NCBI RefSeq assembly: GCF_018406645.1
Contig: NZ_AP024546.1
Span: 248,001-312,000, forward strand
Reading direction: 5' to 3'
Length of the DNA: 64,000 nucleotides
DNA from: Lysobacter helvus
Lineage (GTDB): Bacteria > Pseudomonadota > Gammaproteobacteria > Xanthomonadales > Xanthomonadaceae
The notes under the pieces are model-generated. The model saw only the letters and a list, made by a program, of their open reading frames with translations. It was not told the DNA's origin and made no database searches. Positions 21,104 through 26,844 of this stretch are shown here, in pieces (the first letter of the stretch is position 1; each line of letters opens with the position of its first letter). The position numbers and the translations under genes were made by a program.

Positions 21104-21128
21104 TGTCCGCTATCGGCCAGAAGCGGAC
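21104..21128. repeat. Island inverted repeat 1
   Basis: TGTCCGCT-ATCGGCCAGA-AGCGGAC: 7-bp arms GTCCGCT / AGCGGAC. It lies immediately downstream (minus strand) of the zinc-ribbon-like gene. Confidence 0.8.
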
Positions 21129-21130
21129 TT

Positions 21131-21352
21131 TCACAGCCCTCGAAGCGTGCCGGAGAACTTGCCGCATTTGCACGAGTGAGAAAGCGACGTCCCATGCCGA
21201 GTGAACTCAATTCTGTATCGGCACGAGTCACAGACGACTGAACTTTGACCGGTTCTGCCGAACTCGCCCCACGCTGACAGGAAAAGCGCCTTATCCGACT
21301 CTGTCAGTATTCGCTTCGAAGCTTCTGAGCTCACTTTTTTGTGCTCATCCAT
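21131..21352 (-). CDS. Small zinc-ribbon-like protein of unknown function
   Basis: A 73-residue ORF beginning MDEHKKVSSEASKRILTESD. It is polar and helical in the first half. The second half has CDSC (about 41-44) and CKCG (about 61-64), an arrangement that could bind one zinc. The stop codon abuts inverted repeat 1. It is the last gene of the array before the tRNA-derived boundary. No family name recognised; the cysteine spacing and the compact fit between two repeats are the evidence that it is real. Confidence 0.5.
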   Translation of the reverse strand: MDEHKKVSSEASKRILTESDKALFLSAWGEFGRTGQSSVVCDSCRYRIEFTRHGTSLSHSCKCGKFSGTLRGL

Positions 21353-21390
21353 ATGCCCGTTCTCGTCTTGGATCTCTGGGGAAACGGAAC

Positions 21391-21414
21391 TGTCCGCGTT
21401 GGGCCGAAGCGGTC
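21391..21414. repeat. Island inverted repeat 2 (variant with GGGCCG loop)
   Basis: TGTCCGCGTT-GGGCCG-AAGCGGTC, an imperfect copy with the loop type also seen at 23580-23607. It lies 11 bp from the next copy, making a tandem pair. Confidence 0.65.
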
Positions 21415-21425
21415 GCCCTGCTGAC

Positions 21426-21451
21426 TGTCCGCTATCGGCCAGAAGCGGACA
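21426..21451. repeat. Island inverted repeat 3
   Basis: TGTCCGCTATCGGCCAGAAGCGGACA. It directly abuts the stop codon of the four-TM membrane protein gene and is identical in core to repeat 1. Confidence 0.8.
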
Positions 21452-21452
21452 T

Positions 21453-21902
21453 TCAATCAGACGCTTGCCGCTGGAGCTTCCGGCCTATGCCTGTGCCCGC
21501 CAACAGGGCGCACACCAGGACGAGCCACGCCAGGAGCACCAGGATTGTCGGGTCACTTGCGCGGAGCCAGTCCGGCATGACCATCGAAAACAAGATCGCG
21601 CCACACGCCTGGACCAGAAACACGAGGCCAGCATGCACATAGGGCCGCAGCGGCTGGTGCGCGGCGAGATGCGCGAAGACCGCTGCGCATGCGGCGAACA
21701 AGACCAGGTTCCAGCCCATCATGGAGACGACGTGCGTGCGAACGCTGGCCGAAACCTCAGGCGCGAGGAAGCCCTCGATGAATCCGATCACGCACTGCAC
21801 GACGAACAACAGGGCGGCGTACTTTGCGATCTTGCGCCAATTCAACACGGTGTCATCCCCAATGAACTCGACGTCCGATACGAGTCGAGTTGTGGCGCGC
21901 AT
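21453..21902 (-). CDS. Four-helix integral membrane protein of unknown function
   Basis: A 149-residue protein. After a ~25-residue cytoplasmic start, four hydrophobic segments are visible at about 28-48, 62-82, 90-112 and 120-138. It ends in a basic tail (GRKLQRQASD), which suggests a cytoplasmic C-terminus. There are no conserved catalytic residues and no family I can name. The stop codon is 1 nt from inverted repeat 3. It is the largest clean ORF of the island, and its codon use is less GC-extreme than the flanking genome. Confidence 0.65.
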   Translation of the reverse strand: MRATTRLVSDVEFIGDDTVLNWRKIAKYAALLFVVQCVIGFIEGFLAPEVSASVRTHVVSMMGWNLVLFAACAAVFAHLAAHQPLRPYVHAGLVFLVQACGAILFSMVMPDWLRASDPTILVLLAWLVLVCALLAGTGIGRKLQRQASD

Positions 21903-21936
21903 TCTAGGCCGCAGTGCCGAAGCAATTGGAGGCCGA

Positions 21937-21962
21937 AGTCGGCTTTCGGCCAGAAGCGGACT
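21937..21962. repeat. Island inverted repeat 4
   Basis: AGTCGGCTTTCGGCCAGAAGCGGACT. The arms have one mismatch (GTCGGCTT / AAGCGGAC). It lies between the DUF2185-like gene and the four-TM protein gene. Confidence 0.7.
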
Positions 21963-21980
21963 CTTGGGGGCCTACAAGGT

Positions 21981-22262
21981 TTAGTCAGCCGGCAATGCCT
22001 CGCGAGTCCAAGGACCGTCAATGCTGTCCCGCCAAGCGCACCAGCCAGGAGGAAGGTCCGCCAGGTCCAGAAGCGATGGGTCCATATCGACGGGATGACT
22101 CATTTCGACGACCACAACGTCCGACGGCGGGTCCGCACCGTCCAGGAATTGCCAGCCATGATCGTCCTCATCGTGAGCGACAAAAAGGATGGGATGTCCG
22201 TCATACACGACTGACTTGGAAACGAGAGCTGCCGTATCTGGAGTTTGATCGAAATACCACAT
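21981..22262 (-). CDS. Small acidic protein, DUF2185/Imm33-like (tentative)
   Basis: A 93-residue soluble, very acidic protein (MWYFDQTPDTAALVSKSVVY). The block 'PILFVAHDEDDHGWQFLDG' followed by a hydrophobic strand (DVVVVEMSHPVDMDPSL) resembles what I know of DUF2185, whose members include predicted immunity proteins for polymorphic toxins. This assignment is by eye and tentative. There is no toxin gene next to it. The gene is flanked by inverted repeats 4 and 5, and a stretch reading GGGGTCAGAGTAGCAATTC lies just upstream of it. Confidence 0.6.
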   Translation of the reverse strand: MWYFDQTPDTAALVSKSVVYDGHPILFVAHDEDDHGWQFLDGADPPSDVVVVEMSHPVDMDPSLLDLADLPPGWCAWRDSIDGPWTREALPAD

Positions 22263-22311
22263 TGAGACACGAGCCCATAGAAAAACAGGGGTCAGAGTAG
22301 CAATTCACAAG

Positions 22312-22337
22312 TGTCCGCTTTCGGCCAGAAGCGGACA
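22312..22337. repeat. Island inverted repeat 5
   Basis: TGTCCGCTTTCGGCCAGAAGCGGACA, with 8-bp arms. It lies 4 bp after the stop of the two-TM protein gene (minus strand). Confidence 0.8.
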
Positions 22338-22341
22338 TTCG

Positions 22342-22716
22342 CTAACGCCCGGAGTCAGAGCTTGTCGAGACTCCGCGCGTCGCTCGGTCGAGGCCTTTTC
22401 CAGTGTGCGTGTTCGTATCGTGCTCCAGGGCCACCACGAACAACACCATGGCTGCCAGTGTGGCCGCTGCGCTGTGCCTGGCCACCGCGACAGTCCGGCG
22501 TATTCCCTCAGGCTGGTCGCTCATCGTCTTTGGATGAACCCACGGGAACAGAAATCTTGTCCGCAGTCCAAAGTGGCGATTTGCCCCACGCACAAATAGT
22601 TCGTCACGGGTCGCGGATTTGTCCCCAAGCGAAATCGCAGCCTGCTCGCTGGAAATGATGTGCACCAAACCGCATGCGATAAGCAAGACAAGCGCGGCAA
22701 TCGTGAATATCGACAT
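22342..22716 (-). CDS. Two-helix membrane protein of unknown function
   Basis: A 124-residue ORF (MSIFTIAALVLLIACGLVHI). It has an N-terminal membrane segment at about 3-20 and a second at about 82-100 (ATLAAMVLFVVALEH), with a polar basic loop between. The C-terminal ~20 residues are polar and repeat-proximal. No family recognised. Its first 65 codons overlap, in another frame, the C-terminal tail of the upstream ORF. I regard this frame as the genuine one here because it has its own start and hydrophobic pattern. Confidence 0.5.
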   Translation of the reverse strand: MSIFTIAALVLLIACGLVHIISSEQAAISLGDKSATRDELFVRGANRHFGLRTRFLFPWVHPKTMSDQPEGIRRTVAVARHSAAATLAAMVLFVVALEHDTNTHTGKGLDRATRGVSTSSDSGR

Positions 22717-22976
22717 CGATTTTTCTCAGTGGACCGTGCATCAGACTGACGTCCGCTATCGGCCAGAAGCGGTCTTTCGCGGATACCGGACGGCCAGACT
22801 GCCCAGACGAAACTGATAAGAGCTGGCACCAGTAGCAAGGTGAGAACTCCTCCGAACCAGAAGAGGAACCAATACAGCACCTCAGGAAGCGCTTCTCGCG
22901 GCAGCCAAGCGCAGGCCCAAAGCACGATCACTGCGCTGGATGCAATTTGGACAATCCGACGAATCATTCTGTGCAC
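22521..22976 (-). CDS. Membrane protein, probably truncated; C-terminal half is read-through
   Basis: The first ~66 residues (MHRMIRRIVQIASSAVIVLW ... FVWAVWPSGI) form two convincing membrane segments at about 8-24 and 33-61. The frame then runs straight through inverted repeat 6 (reading LLADSGRQSD) and on into the start of the downstream gene in a different frame, giving a Cys/Arg-rich tail with no protein-like pattern. The most economical reading is a gene whose natural 3' end was lost when the repeat was acquired or when cassettes were joined. Confidence 0.4.
   Translation of the reverse strand: MHRMIRRIVQIASSAVIVLWACAWLPREALPEVLYWFLFWFGGVLTLLLVPALISFVWAVWPSGIRERPLLADSGRQSDARSTEKNRCRYSRLPRLSCLSHAVWCTSFPASRLRFRLGTNPRPVTNYLCVGQIATLDCGQDFCSRGFIQRR
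22750..22774. repeat. Island inverted repeat 6
   Basis: CGTCCGCTATCGGCCAGAAGCGGTC: one mismatch in the arm. It lies inside the ORF that begins at 22976, truncating it. Confidence 0.7.
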
Positions 22977-23017
22977 TGACTAACGGCTAGACGCTCGCAA
23001 TTCTGCCCGAAATGAAG

Positions 23018-23043
23018 TGTCAGCTTTGGGTCGAAACCGGTCA
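23018..23043. repeat. Island inverted repeat 7 (degenerate)
   Basis: TGTCAGCTTTGGGTCGAAACCGGTCA: the GGGTCG-loop version with two arm changes (CAGC for CCGC, CCGG for GCGG). Confidence 0.55.
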
Positions 23044-23074
23044 CCTGGTGTCGCGTGGTGGGCAGGCGCGGCGG

Positions 23075-23094
23075 GTGTCCGCTTAAGCGGACAC
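23075..23094. repeat. Perfect 20-bp palindrome made of the repeat arms
   Basis: GTGTCCGCTTAAGCGGACAC: the two arms of the island repeat joined with no loop. It lies 26 bp downstream (minus strand) of the secreted protein gene. Confidence 0.8.
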
Positions 23095-23120
23095 TCCCTC
23101 CGATGGGAGCTTAGCCATTG

Positions 23121-23510
23121 CTAGCGGCCGACTGGCGGTTCCAGGAGGTTGACCGAAGCCGCCTCGGCTTTGGAAAGGGTCCATCGCCGAATGACCCTCT
23201 CCGAACCGTAGTGGAATACTTCAATGCGGTATCCACGCCCACCGCGCTCCAATGCAACCGCAACCAGGTCAGTCCGTTCGCAAGCAGACAGTAATCGATT
23301 AGGCGAAAGGCTCGTTCGCACTACGTCTGTTGCGTTGAAATCCTGACCCTTCGCCGCTACAGGACCAACGATGCGCTCCAGTGCCACCCGGACATCAATC
23401 GGCACCTCGTTCCAATCTTGCACCGGTCTACACTCAGGCGGCCGCGCTGCGACGGACTGAGACGCCGCGAGCAGCGCTATGAAAGGCAAGGACGAAATCG
23501 TCGTTCTCAT
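23121..23510 (-). CDS. Secreted protein of unknown function
   Basis: A 129-residue protein with a clear N-terminal signal peptide (MRTTISSLPFIALLAASQSVAA, cleavage predicted after SVAA). The mature ~107 residues contain two cysteines (PPECRPV and LLSACERT) that could form a disulfide, and a beta-rich C-terminal part (GRGYRIEVFHYGSERVIRRW). No family recognised. It is the first gene of the array when read from the tRNA-Arg side, and is followed by the palindrome and a degenerate repeat. Confidence 0.6.
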   Translation of the reverse strand: MRTTISSLPFIALLAASQSVAARPPECRPVQDWNEVPIDVRVALERIVGPVAAKGQDFNATDVVRTSLSPNRLLSACERTDLVAVALERGGRGYRIEVFHYGSERVIRRWTLSKAEAASVNLLEPPVGR

Positions 23511-23579
23511 AGCCTAGATTGCCTCCAGCCCGGGACTGATCACGTCGAACGCTGAGACTAGTCGAATGGGGTTGGTCTG

Positions 23580-23607
23580 ATGTCCGCTTTGGGTCGAAAG
23601 CGGACAT
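23580..23607. repeat. Island inverted repeat 8 (best hairpin)
   Basis: ATGTCCGCTTT-GGGTCG-AAAGCGGACAT: a perfect 11-bp stem with a 6-nt loop. It lies between the right end of the island and the first gene of the array. The remainder of 23511-23740 shows no gene. Confidence 0.85.
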
Positions 23608-23683
23608 TTTGAGGTTGCGTTATCGACGACTCGGAGCGCCGTGAAACACTCACGACGAAATGCAATTCGAAATTTTTGGCGAA

Positions 23684-23698
23684 TTTTCAGGAGGCCGG
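23684..23698 (+). repeat. TTTTCAGGAG motif, copy 3
   Basis: TTTTCAGGAGGCCGG, about 43 bp inside the tRNA-Arg end of the island. This mirrors the distance of copy 1 from the other end. Confidence 0.4.
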
Positions 23699-23740
23699 TA
23701 CACACTCTCGGCCTAAACCAAGCTAAGCCACTGATTTAAA

Positions 23741-23817
23741 TGGCGCGCCCGACAGGACTCGAACCTGTAACCGCCGGCTTAGAAGGCCGGTGCTCTATCC
23801 GGTTGAGCTACGGGCGC
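23741..23817 (-). tRNA. tRNA-Arg (anticodon TCT), integration site
   Basis: A 77-nt cloverleaf. The acceptor GCGCCCG pairs with CGGGCGC, the anticodon loop is CTTCTAA, and CCA is encoded. Its 3' 47 bases are duplicated at 20926-20972. The gene is intact, so the element inserted with restoration of the tRNA sequence. Confidence 0.95.
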
Positions 23818-23849
23818 TTCGAACGGCGATGTGCGTCGAAATGATCGAG

Positions 23850-23926
23850 TGGTCGGGGTAGAGGGATTCGAACCCCCGACATCCTGCTCCCAAAGCAGGC
23901 GCGCTACCAGACTGCGCTATACCCCG
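23850..23926 (-). tRNA. tRNA-Pro (anticodon TGG)
   Basis: A 77-nt cloverleaf. The acceptor CGGGGTA pairs with TACCCCG, the anticodon loop is TTTGGGA, and CCA is encoded. It lies 32 bp upstream of tRNA-Arg and is probably co-transcribed with it. Confidence 0.95.
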
Positions 23927-24028
23927 GTCGAGCCGGAACGTTGGCGATTCTGGGAACCGGGGGCGGCACTGTCAACGCGCGATCGCCGCGCTATGCTCCG
24001 GGCTTCTTCACATTCGCAGGACGCCTCC

Positions 24029-24790
24029 ATGCTTCGCAGCGGCAACCCGGCCCTCAAGGACACCACCTTCCTCGACCTGCGCAGCGGCCAGGTCGTCGCG
24101 CGCGACGGCGACGCGATGACGTTGAACGGCACGGTCAACAAGACCGGCCTGCTGCTGTTCCTGGCGATCCTCACCGCAGCGTTCGCGTGGCGCAGCATCG
24201 ACATCGGCCCGGACGGCCTGTCGTCCAACGCCACGATCTTCCTGTGGGGCGGCCTGCTCGGCGGCCTGGCGTTCGCCATGGCCACGATCTTCAAGCCCAC
24301 GTGGTCGCCGGTCACCGCGCCGTTGTATGCGCTGTTCGAAGGCCTGTTCCTCGGCACCATCTCGGCGATCTACGACTACCGCTTCCACGGCATCGTGCTG
24401 CAGGCGGTGATGCTGACCGCGGGCACGCTGTTCGCGCTGCTGTTCGCGTATCGCAGCGGCATGATCAAGGTGACCGAGAACTTCAAGCTCGGCGTGGTCG
24501 CGGCCACGGGCGGCGTGGCGTTGATCTACCTGGCGACCATCGTGCTCGGCATGTTCGGCATCAACATCCCGTACATCCACCAGTCCGGCCTGATCGGCAT
24601 CGGCTTCAGCCTCGCGGTCGTGGTGATCGCCTCGCTCAACCTCGTGCTGGATTTCGACTTCATCGAAACCGGCGTCGAACAGGGCGCGCCGAAGCACATG
24701 GAGTGGTACGCCGCGTTCGGCCTGATGGTCACGCTGGTGTGGCTGTACCTGGAATTCCTGCGCCTGCTGTCGAAGCTGCAGTCGCGCTGA
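24029..24790 (+). CDS. Bax inhibitor-1/YccA-like integral membrane protein
   Basis: A 253-residue protein with an ~35-residue polar N-terminus and then seven hydrophobic segments. The start is at ATG 24029 (MLRSGNPALKDTTFLDLRSG); codons upstream run into tRNA-Pro. The stretch TAPLYALFEGLFLGTISAIY and the acidic DFDFIETGVEQGAPKHMEWY near the C-terminus are hallmarks of the bacterial Bax-inhibitor-1-like family. Members form pH-sensitive calcium leak channels or modulate membrane proteases; which applies here is not known. Confidence 0.85.
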   Translation: MLRSGNPALKDTTFLDLRSGQVVARDGDAMTLNGTVNKTGLLLFLAILTAAFAWRSIDIGPDGLSSNATIFLWGGLLGGLAFAMATIFKPTWSPVTAPLYALFEGLFLGTISAIYDYRFHGIVLQAVMLTAGTLFALLFAYRSGMIKVTENFKLGVVAATGGVALIYLATIVLGMFGINIPYIHQSGLIGIGFSLAVVVIASLNLVLDFDFIETGVEQGAPKHMEWYAAFGLMVTLVWLYLEFLRLLSKLQSR

Positions 24791-24809
24791 GCACGCACGC
24801 ATCGCAAAC

Positions 24810-24839
24810 GAAAACGGGGCCGAAAGGCCCCGTTTTTTG
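24810..24839. terminator. Bidirectional terminator
   Basis: The stem AACGGGGCC / GGCCCCGTT with a GAAA tetraloop is followed by TTTTTT on the plus strand and flanked by AAAA on the other side. It serves the converging Bax-inhibitor-like gene and isocitrate dehydrogenase gene. Confidence 0.9.
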
Positions 24840-24856
24840 TTGCCTGAAGCAAACCG

Positions 24857-25879
24857 TCAGATGCGGCTGGCGATCGCCTTCGCGAACGACATCGTGTTGC
24901 CCGTGCCGCCCAGGTCCGGCGTCATCGAATCCTTCGCTTCCAGCGTGGCGATGATCGCTTCGCGCAGGCGCGTCGCCTTGTCGGTCATGCCGAGGTGGTC
25001 GAGCATCTGGCCCGCGGCGAGCAGCAGCGCACACGGATTGGCGATGCCCTTGCCCGCGATGTCCGGCGCCGAGCCGTGCACCGCTTCGAAGATCGCCGCA
25101 TCCGTGCCGATGTTCGCGCCCGGCGCCAGGCCCAGGCCGCCGACGAGGCCGGCGCACAGGTCGGAGATGATGTCGCCGAACAGGTTGGTCGTCACGATGA
25201 TGTCGAACTGTTCCGGGCGCATCACCAGCTGCATGCAGGTGTTGTCCACGATCATCTCGTTGCACTGGATGTCGGGATATTCCGCGGCCACGGCGCGCGC
25301 GGTCTTGAGGAAGAGGCCCGAGGTGGACTTCAGGATGTTCGCCTTGTGCACCACGGTGACTTTCTTGCGACCGGTGCGGCGCGCGAGTTCGAACGCGTAG
25401 CGCACGATGCGCTCCGAACCGCGGCGCGTGACCTTCTGCGTGAGCAGCGCGGTCTCGCCGTCTTCGGACACGGACTGGCCTTCGCCGATGTACGCGCCCT
25501 CGGTGTTCTCGCGGACGGTGATGAGGTCAACGCCGGTCGGGAAGCGCGACTTGGTGTTCGGGAAGCTCTTGGCCGGGCGCACGTTGGCGTACAGGTCGAA
25601 GCGCTTGCGCAGTTCCACGTTGATCGAGCTGAAGCCCTCGCCTACCGGCGTGGTGAGCGGGCTCTTCAGCGCGATGCGGTTCTTGCGGATCGAATCCATC
25701 GTCGCCGCCGGCAGCAGTTCGCCGGTCTTCTCCAGCGCCGTCATGCCCGCTTCGGCGAATTCCCAGGCCAGCCCGAGGTTCATCGAATCCAGGACGTGCA
25801 GCGTGGCGTCCATGATTTCGGGGCCGATGCCGTCGCCGCGGAGGACGGTGATGGTGTGTTGCGTGTTCGTGGGGGTCAT
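24857..25879 (-). CDS. Isocitrate dehydrogenase, NAD-dependent type
   Basis: A 340-residue member of the beta-decarboxylating dehydrogenase family. I place the start at the ATG ending at 25879 (MTPTNTQHTITVLRGDGIGP). Motifs are GDGIGPEI near the N-terminus, RENTEGAYIGEG for substrate binding, and NLFGDIISDLCAGLVGG with EAVHGSAPDIAGKG for the metal and nucleotide sites. The length and the short form match the NAD-linked homodimeric enzyme described in Xanthomonas rather than the longer E. coli NADP enzyme. Homoisocitrate or isopropylmalate dehydrogenase are alternatives, less likely given the missing leu or lys context. Confidence 0.88.
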   Translation of the reverse strand: MTPTNTQHTITVLRGDGIGPEIMDATLHVLDSMNLGLAWEFAEAGMTALEKTGELLPAATMDSIRKNRIALKSPLTTPVGEGFSSINVELRKRFDLYANVRPAKSFPNTKSRFPTGVDLITVRENTEGAYIGEGQSVSEDGETALLTQKVTRRGSERIVRYAFELARRTGRKKVTVVHKANILKSTSGLFLKTARAVAAEYPDIQCNEMIVDNTCMQLVMRPEQFDIIVTTNLFGDIISDLCAGLVGGLGLAPGANIGTDAAIFEAVHGSAPDIAGKGIANPCALLLAAGQMLDHLGMTDKATRLREAIIATLEAKDSMTPDLGGTGNTMSFAKAIASRI

Positions 25880-25995
25880 TCGCGGGTCCGGACGTGCCAA
25901 CGGCGCGCGATCACAGGCGCGCCGGGGCGGGTTTCAAGGGGCCGCGATTATGCCAGACGCCAGCGTAGGGACCGGCCGTGCCGAAGGTCCCGGAC

Positions 25996-26394
25996 TCAGC
26001 CGTGGTCGTGCGCGGCGGGCGCCGAAGCGTCGCCGGATTCGAGCGTGTCGAGGAAATCCACCGCGCGCCGCAGGTGCGGGATCACGATCGATCCGCCCAC
26101 CACCAGCCCCACCGAGAACGCTTCGAACATCTCGTCGCGGTTCACCCCGGCCTCGCGGCACTGGGCCACGTGGTAGCTGATGCAGTCGTCGCAACGCAGC
26201 ACCATGGAGGCGACCAGCCCGAGCAGCTCCTTGGTCTTCACGTCCAGCGCGCCGGCCTGGTAGGTCTGCGTGTCGAGCGCGAAGAAGCGCCGGACCACCT
26301 GGTTCGGTTCGGCCAGGATCCGCTCGTTCATGCGCTTGCGGAAGTCGGTGAACTGGCGGACGCGGTCGGCCTCGTTGCCGCCGGTACCGCTCAT
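25996..26394 (-). CDS. Carboxymuconolactone decarboxylase / AhpD-like family protein
   Basis: A 132-residue all-helical protein with the AhpD-type redox motif CxxCxxxH: C68, C71 and H75 in RCDDCISYHV. Proteins of this shape act as thiol-dependent peroxidases or as enzymes of aromatic breakdown. The presence of the CxxC motif and coupling to a glutaredoxin gene favour a peroxide-reducing role. The start ATG overlaps the stop of the glutaredoxin gene (ATGA), so the pair is translationally coupled. It ends in a His/Ala-rich tail. Confidence 0.85.
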   Translation of the reverse strand: MSGTGGNEADRVRQFTDFRKRMNERILAEPNQVVRRFFALDTQTYQAGALDVKTKELLGLVASMVLRCDDCISYHVAQCREAGVNRDEMFEAFSVGLVVGGSIVIPHLRRAVDFLDTLESGDASAPAAHDHG

Positions 26395-26660
26395 GCGCCC
26401 GCCCCCGCCAGCAGCGGCTCGAAGCGGCCGGCGCGGTGCAGCGCCATCAGGTCGTCGTAGCCGCCCACGTGCGTCTCGCCCACGAAGATCTGCGGCACGC
26501 TCGTGCGGCGCGTCTTCTGCACCATCGCTTCGCGTTCGCCGGGCGCGGTGTCGATCCGGACCTCGGTCCAGGCCAGGCCCTTGCTCTTGAGGAAGTTCTT
26601 CGCGGCCACGCAGTAAGGGCAGATCGCGGTGCTGTAGATGGTGATGACGGGGTGGGTCAC
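26391..26660 (-). CDS. grxC: Glutaredoxin (GrxC type)
   Basis: An 89-residue dithiol glutaredoxin with active site CPYC (C14, C17) in a thioredoxin fold and the glutathione-binding TSVPQIF ... GGYDDL. I choose a GTG start ending at 26660 because it gives the normal family length (VTHPVITIYSTAICPYC) and has AGGAG five bases upstream; the in-frame upstream codons encode nothing glutaredoxin-like. It reduces protein disulfides using glutathione. The downstream AhpD-like gene overlaps its stop codon. Confidence 0.9.
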   Translation of the reverse strand: MTHPVITIYSTAICPYCVAAKNFLKSKGLAWTEVRIDTAPGEREAMVQKTRRTSVPQIFVGETHVGGYDDLMALHRAGRFEPLLAGAGA

Positions 26661-26844
26661 GCTGGCTCCTGGAACGCTCGCCGACGGATGCGGTCGGACA
26701 TTGGCACGCATGATGGGTGCGGCCTTTCTCCAATTCCACCCTTTGGCCGGAATGTGCGTGCAACACTGTGGATTAACTCCCGATTCACGCCCGTGCCCCG
26801 CACGGGACGCATGCTCCCCGCGCTGCCGCTTGACCCCCGATTCG

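Larger units (their letters stand above)
20926..23787. mobile_element. Putative remnant or non-autonomous integrative element at tRNA-Arg
   Basis: A 2.8-kb segment bounded by the 47-bp direct repeat. Its base composition is visibly lower in GC than the flanks. It holds six short genes all on the minus strand, separated by inverted repeats of one family, and none resembles housekeeping genes. No integrase, transposase or mobility gene is visible, so it must be a remnant or depend on an enzyme supplied elsewhere. The interpretation as an integrated element is inferred from the tRNA duplication and composition. Confidence 0.7.

Noticed and set aside
22282-22310. GGGGTCAGAGTAGCAATTC as an insertion-sequence end
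   Set aside because: Similar strings occur next to REP-associated elements, but no second end, target duplication or transposase is visible here.
22311-22658. A 115-residue plus-strand ORF starting MSAFGQKRTF
   Set aside because: Its N-terminus is encoded by the island inverted repeat itself, and the rest is antisense to the two-TM protein gene. Such 'FGQKRT' peptides are repeat artefacts.
20926-23787. Classical integron cassette array
   Set aside because: No integron integrase in the window. The inverted repeats lack the attC core pattern (RYYYAAC ... GTTRRRY), apart from scattered GTTAG near two stops that does not fit fully. I therefore describe it only as cassette-like.
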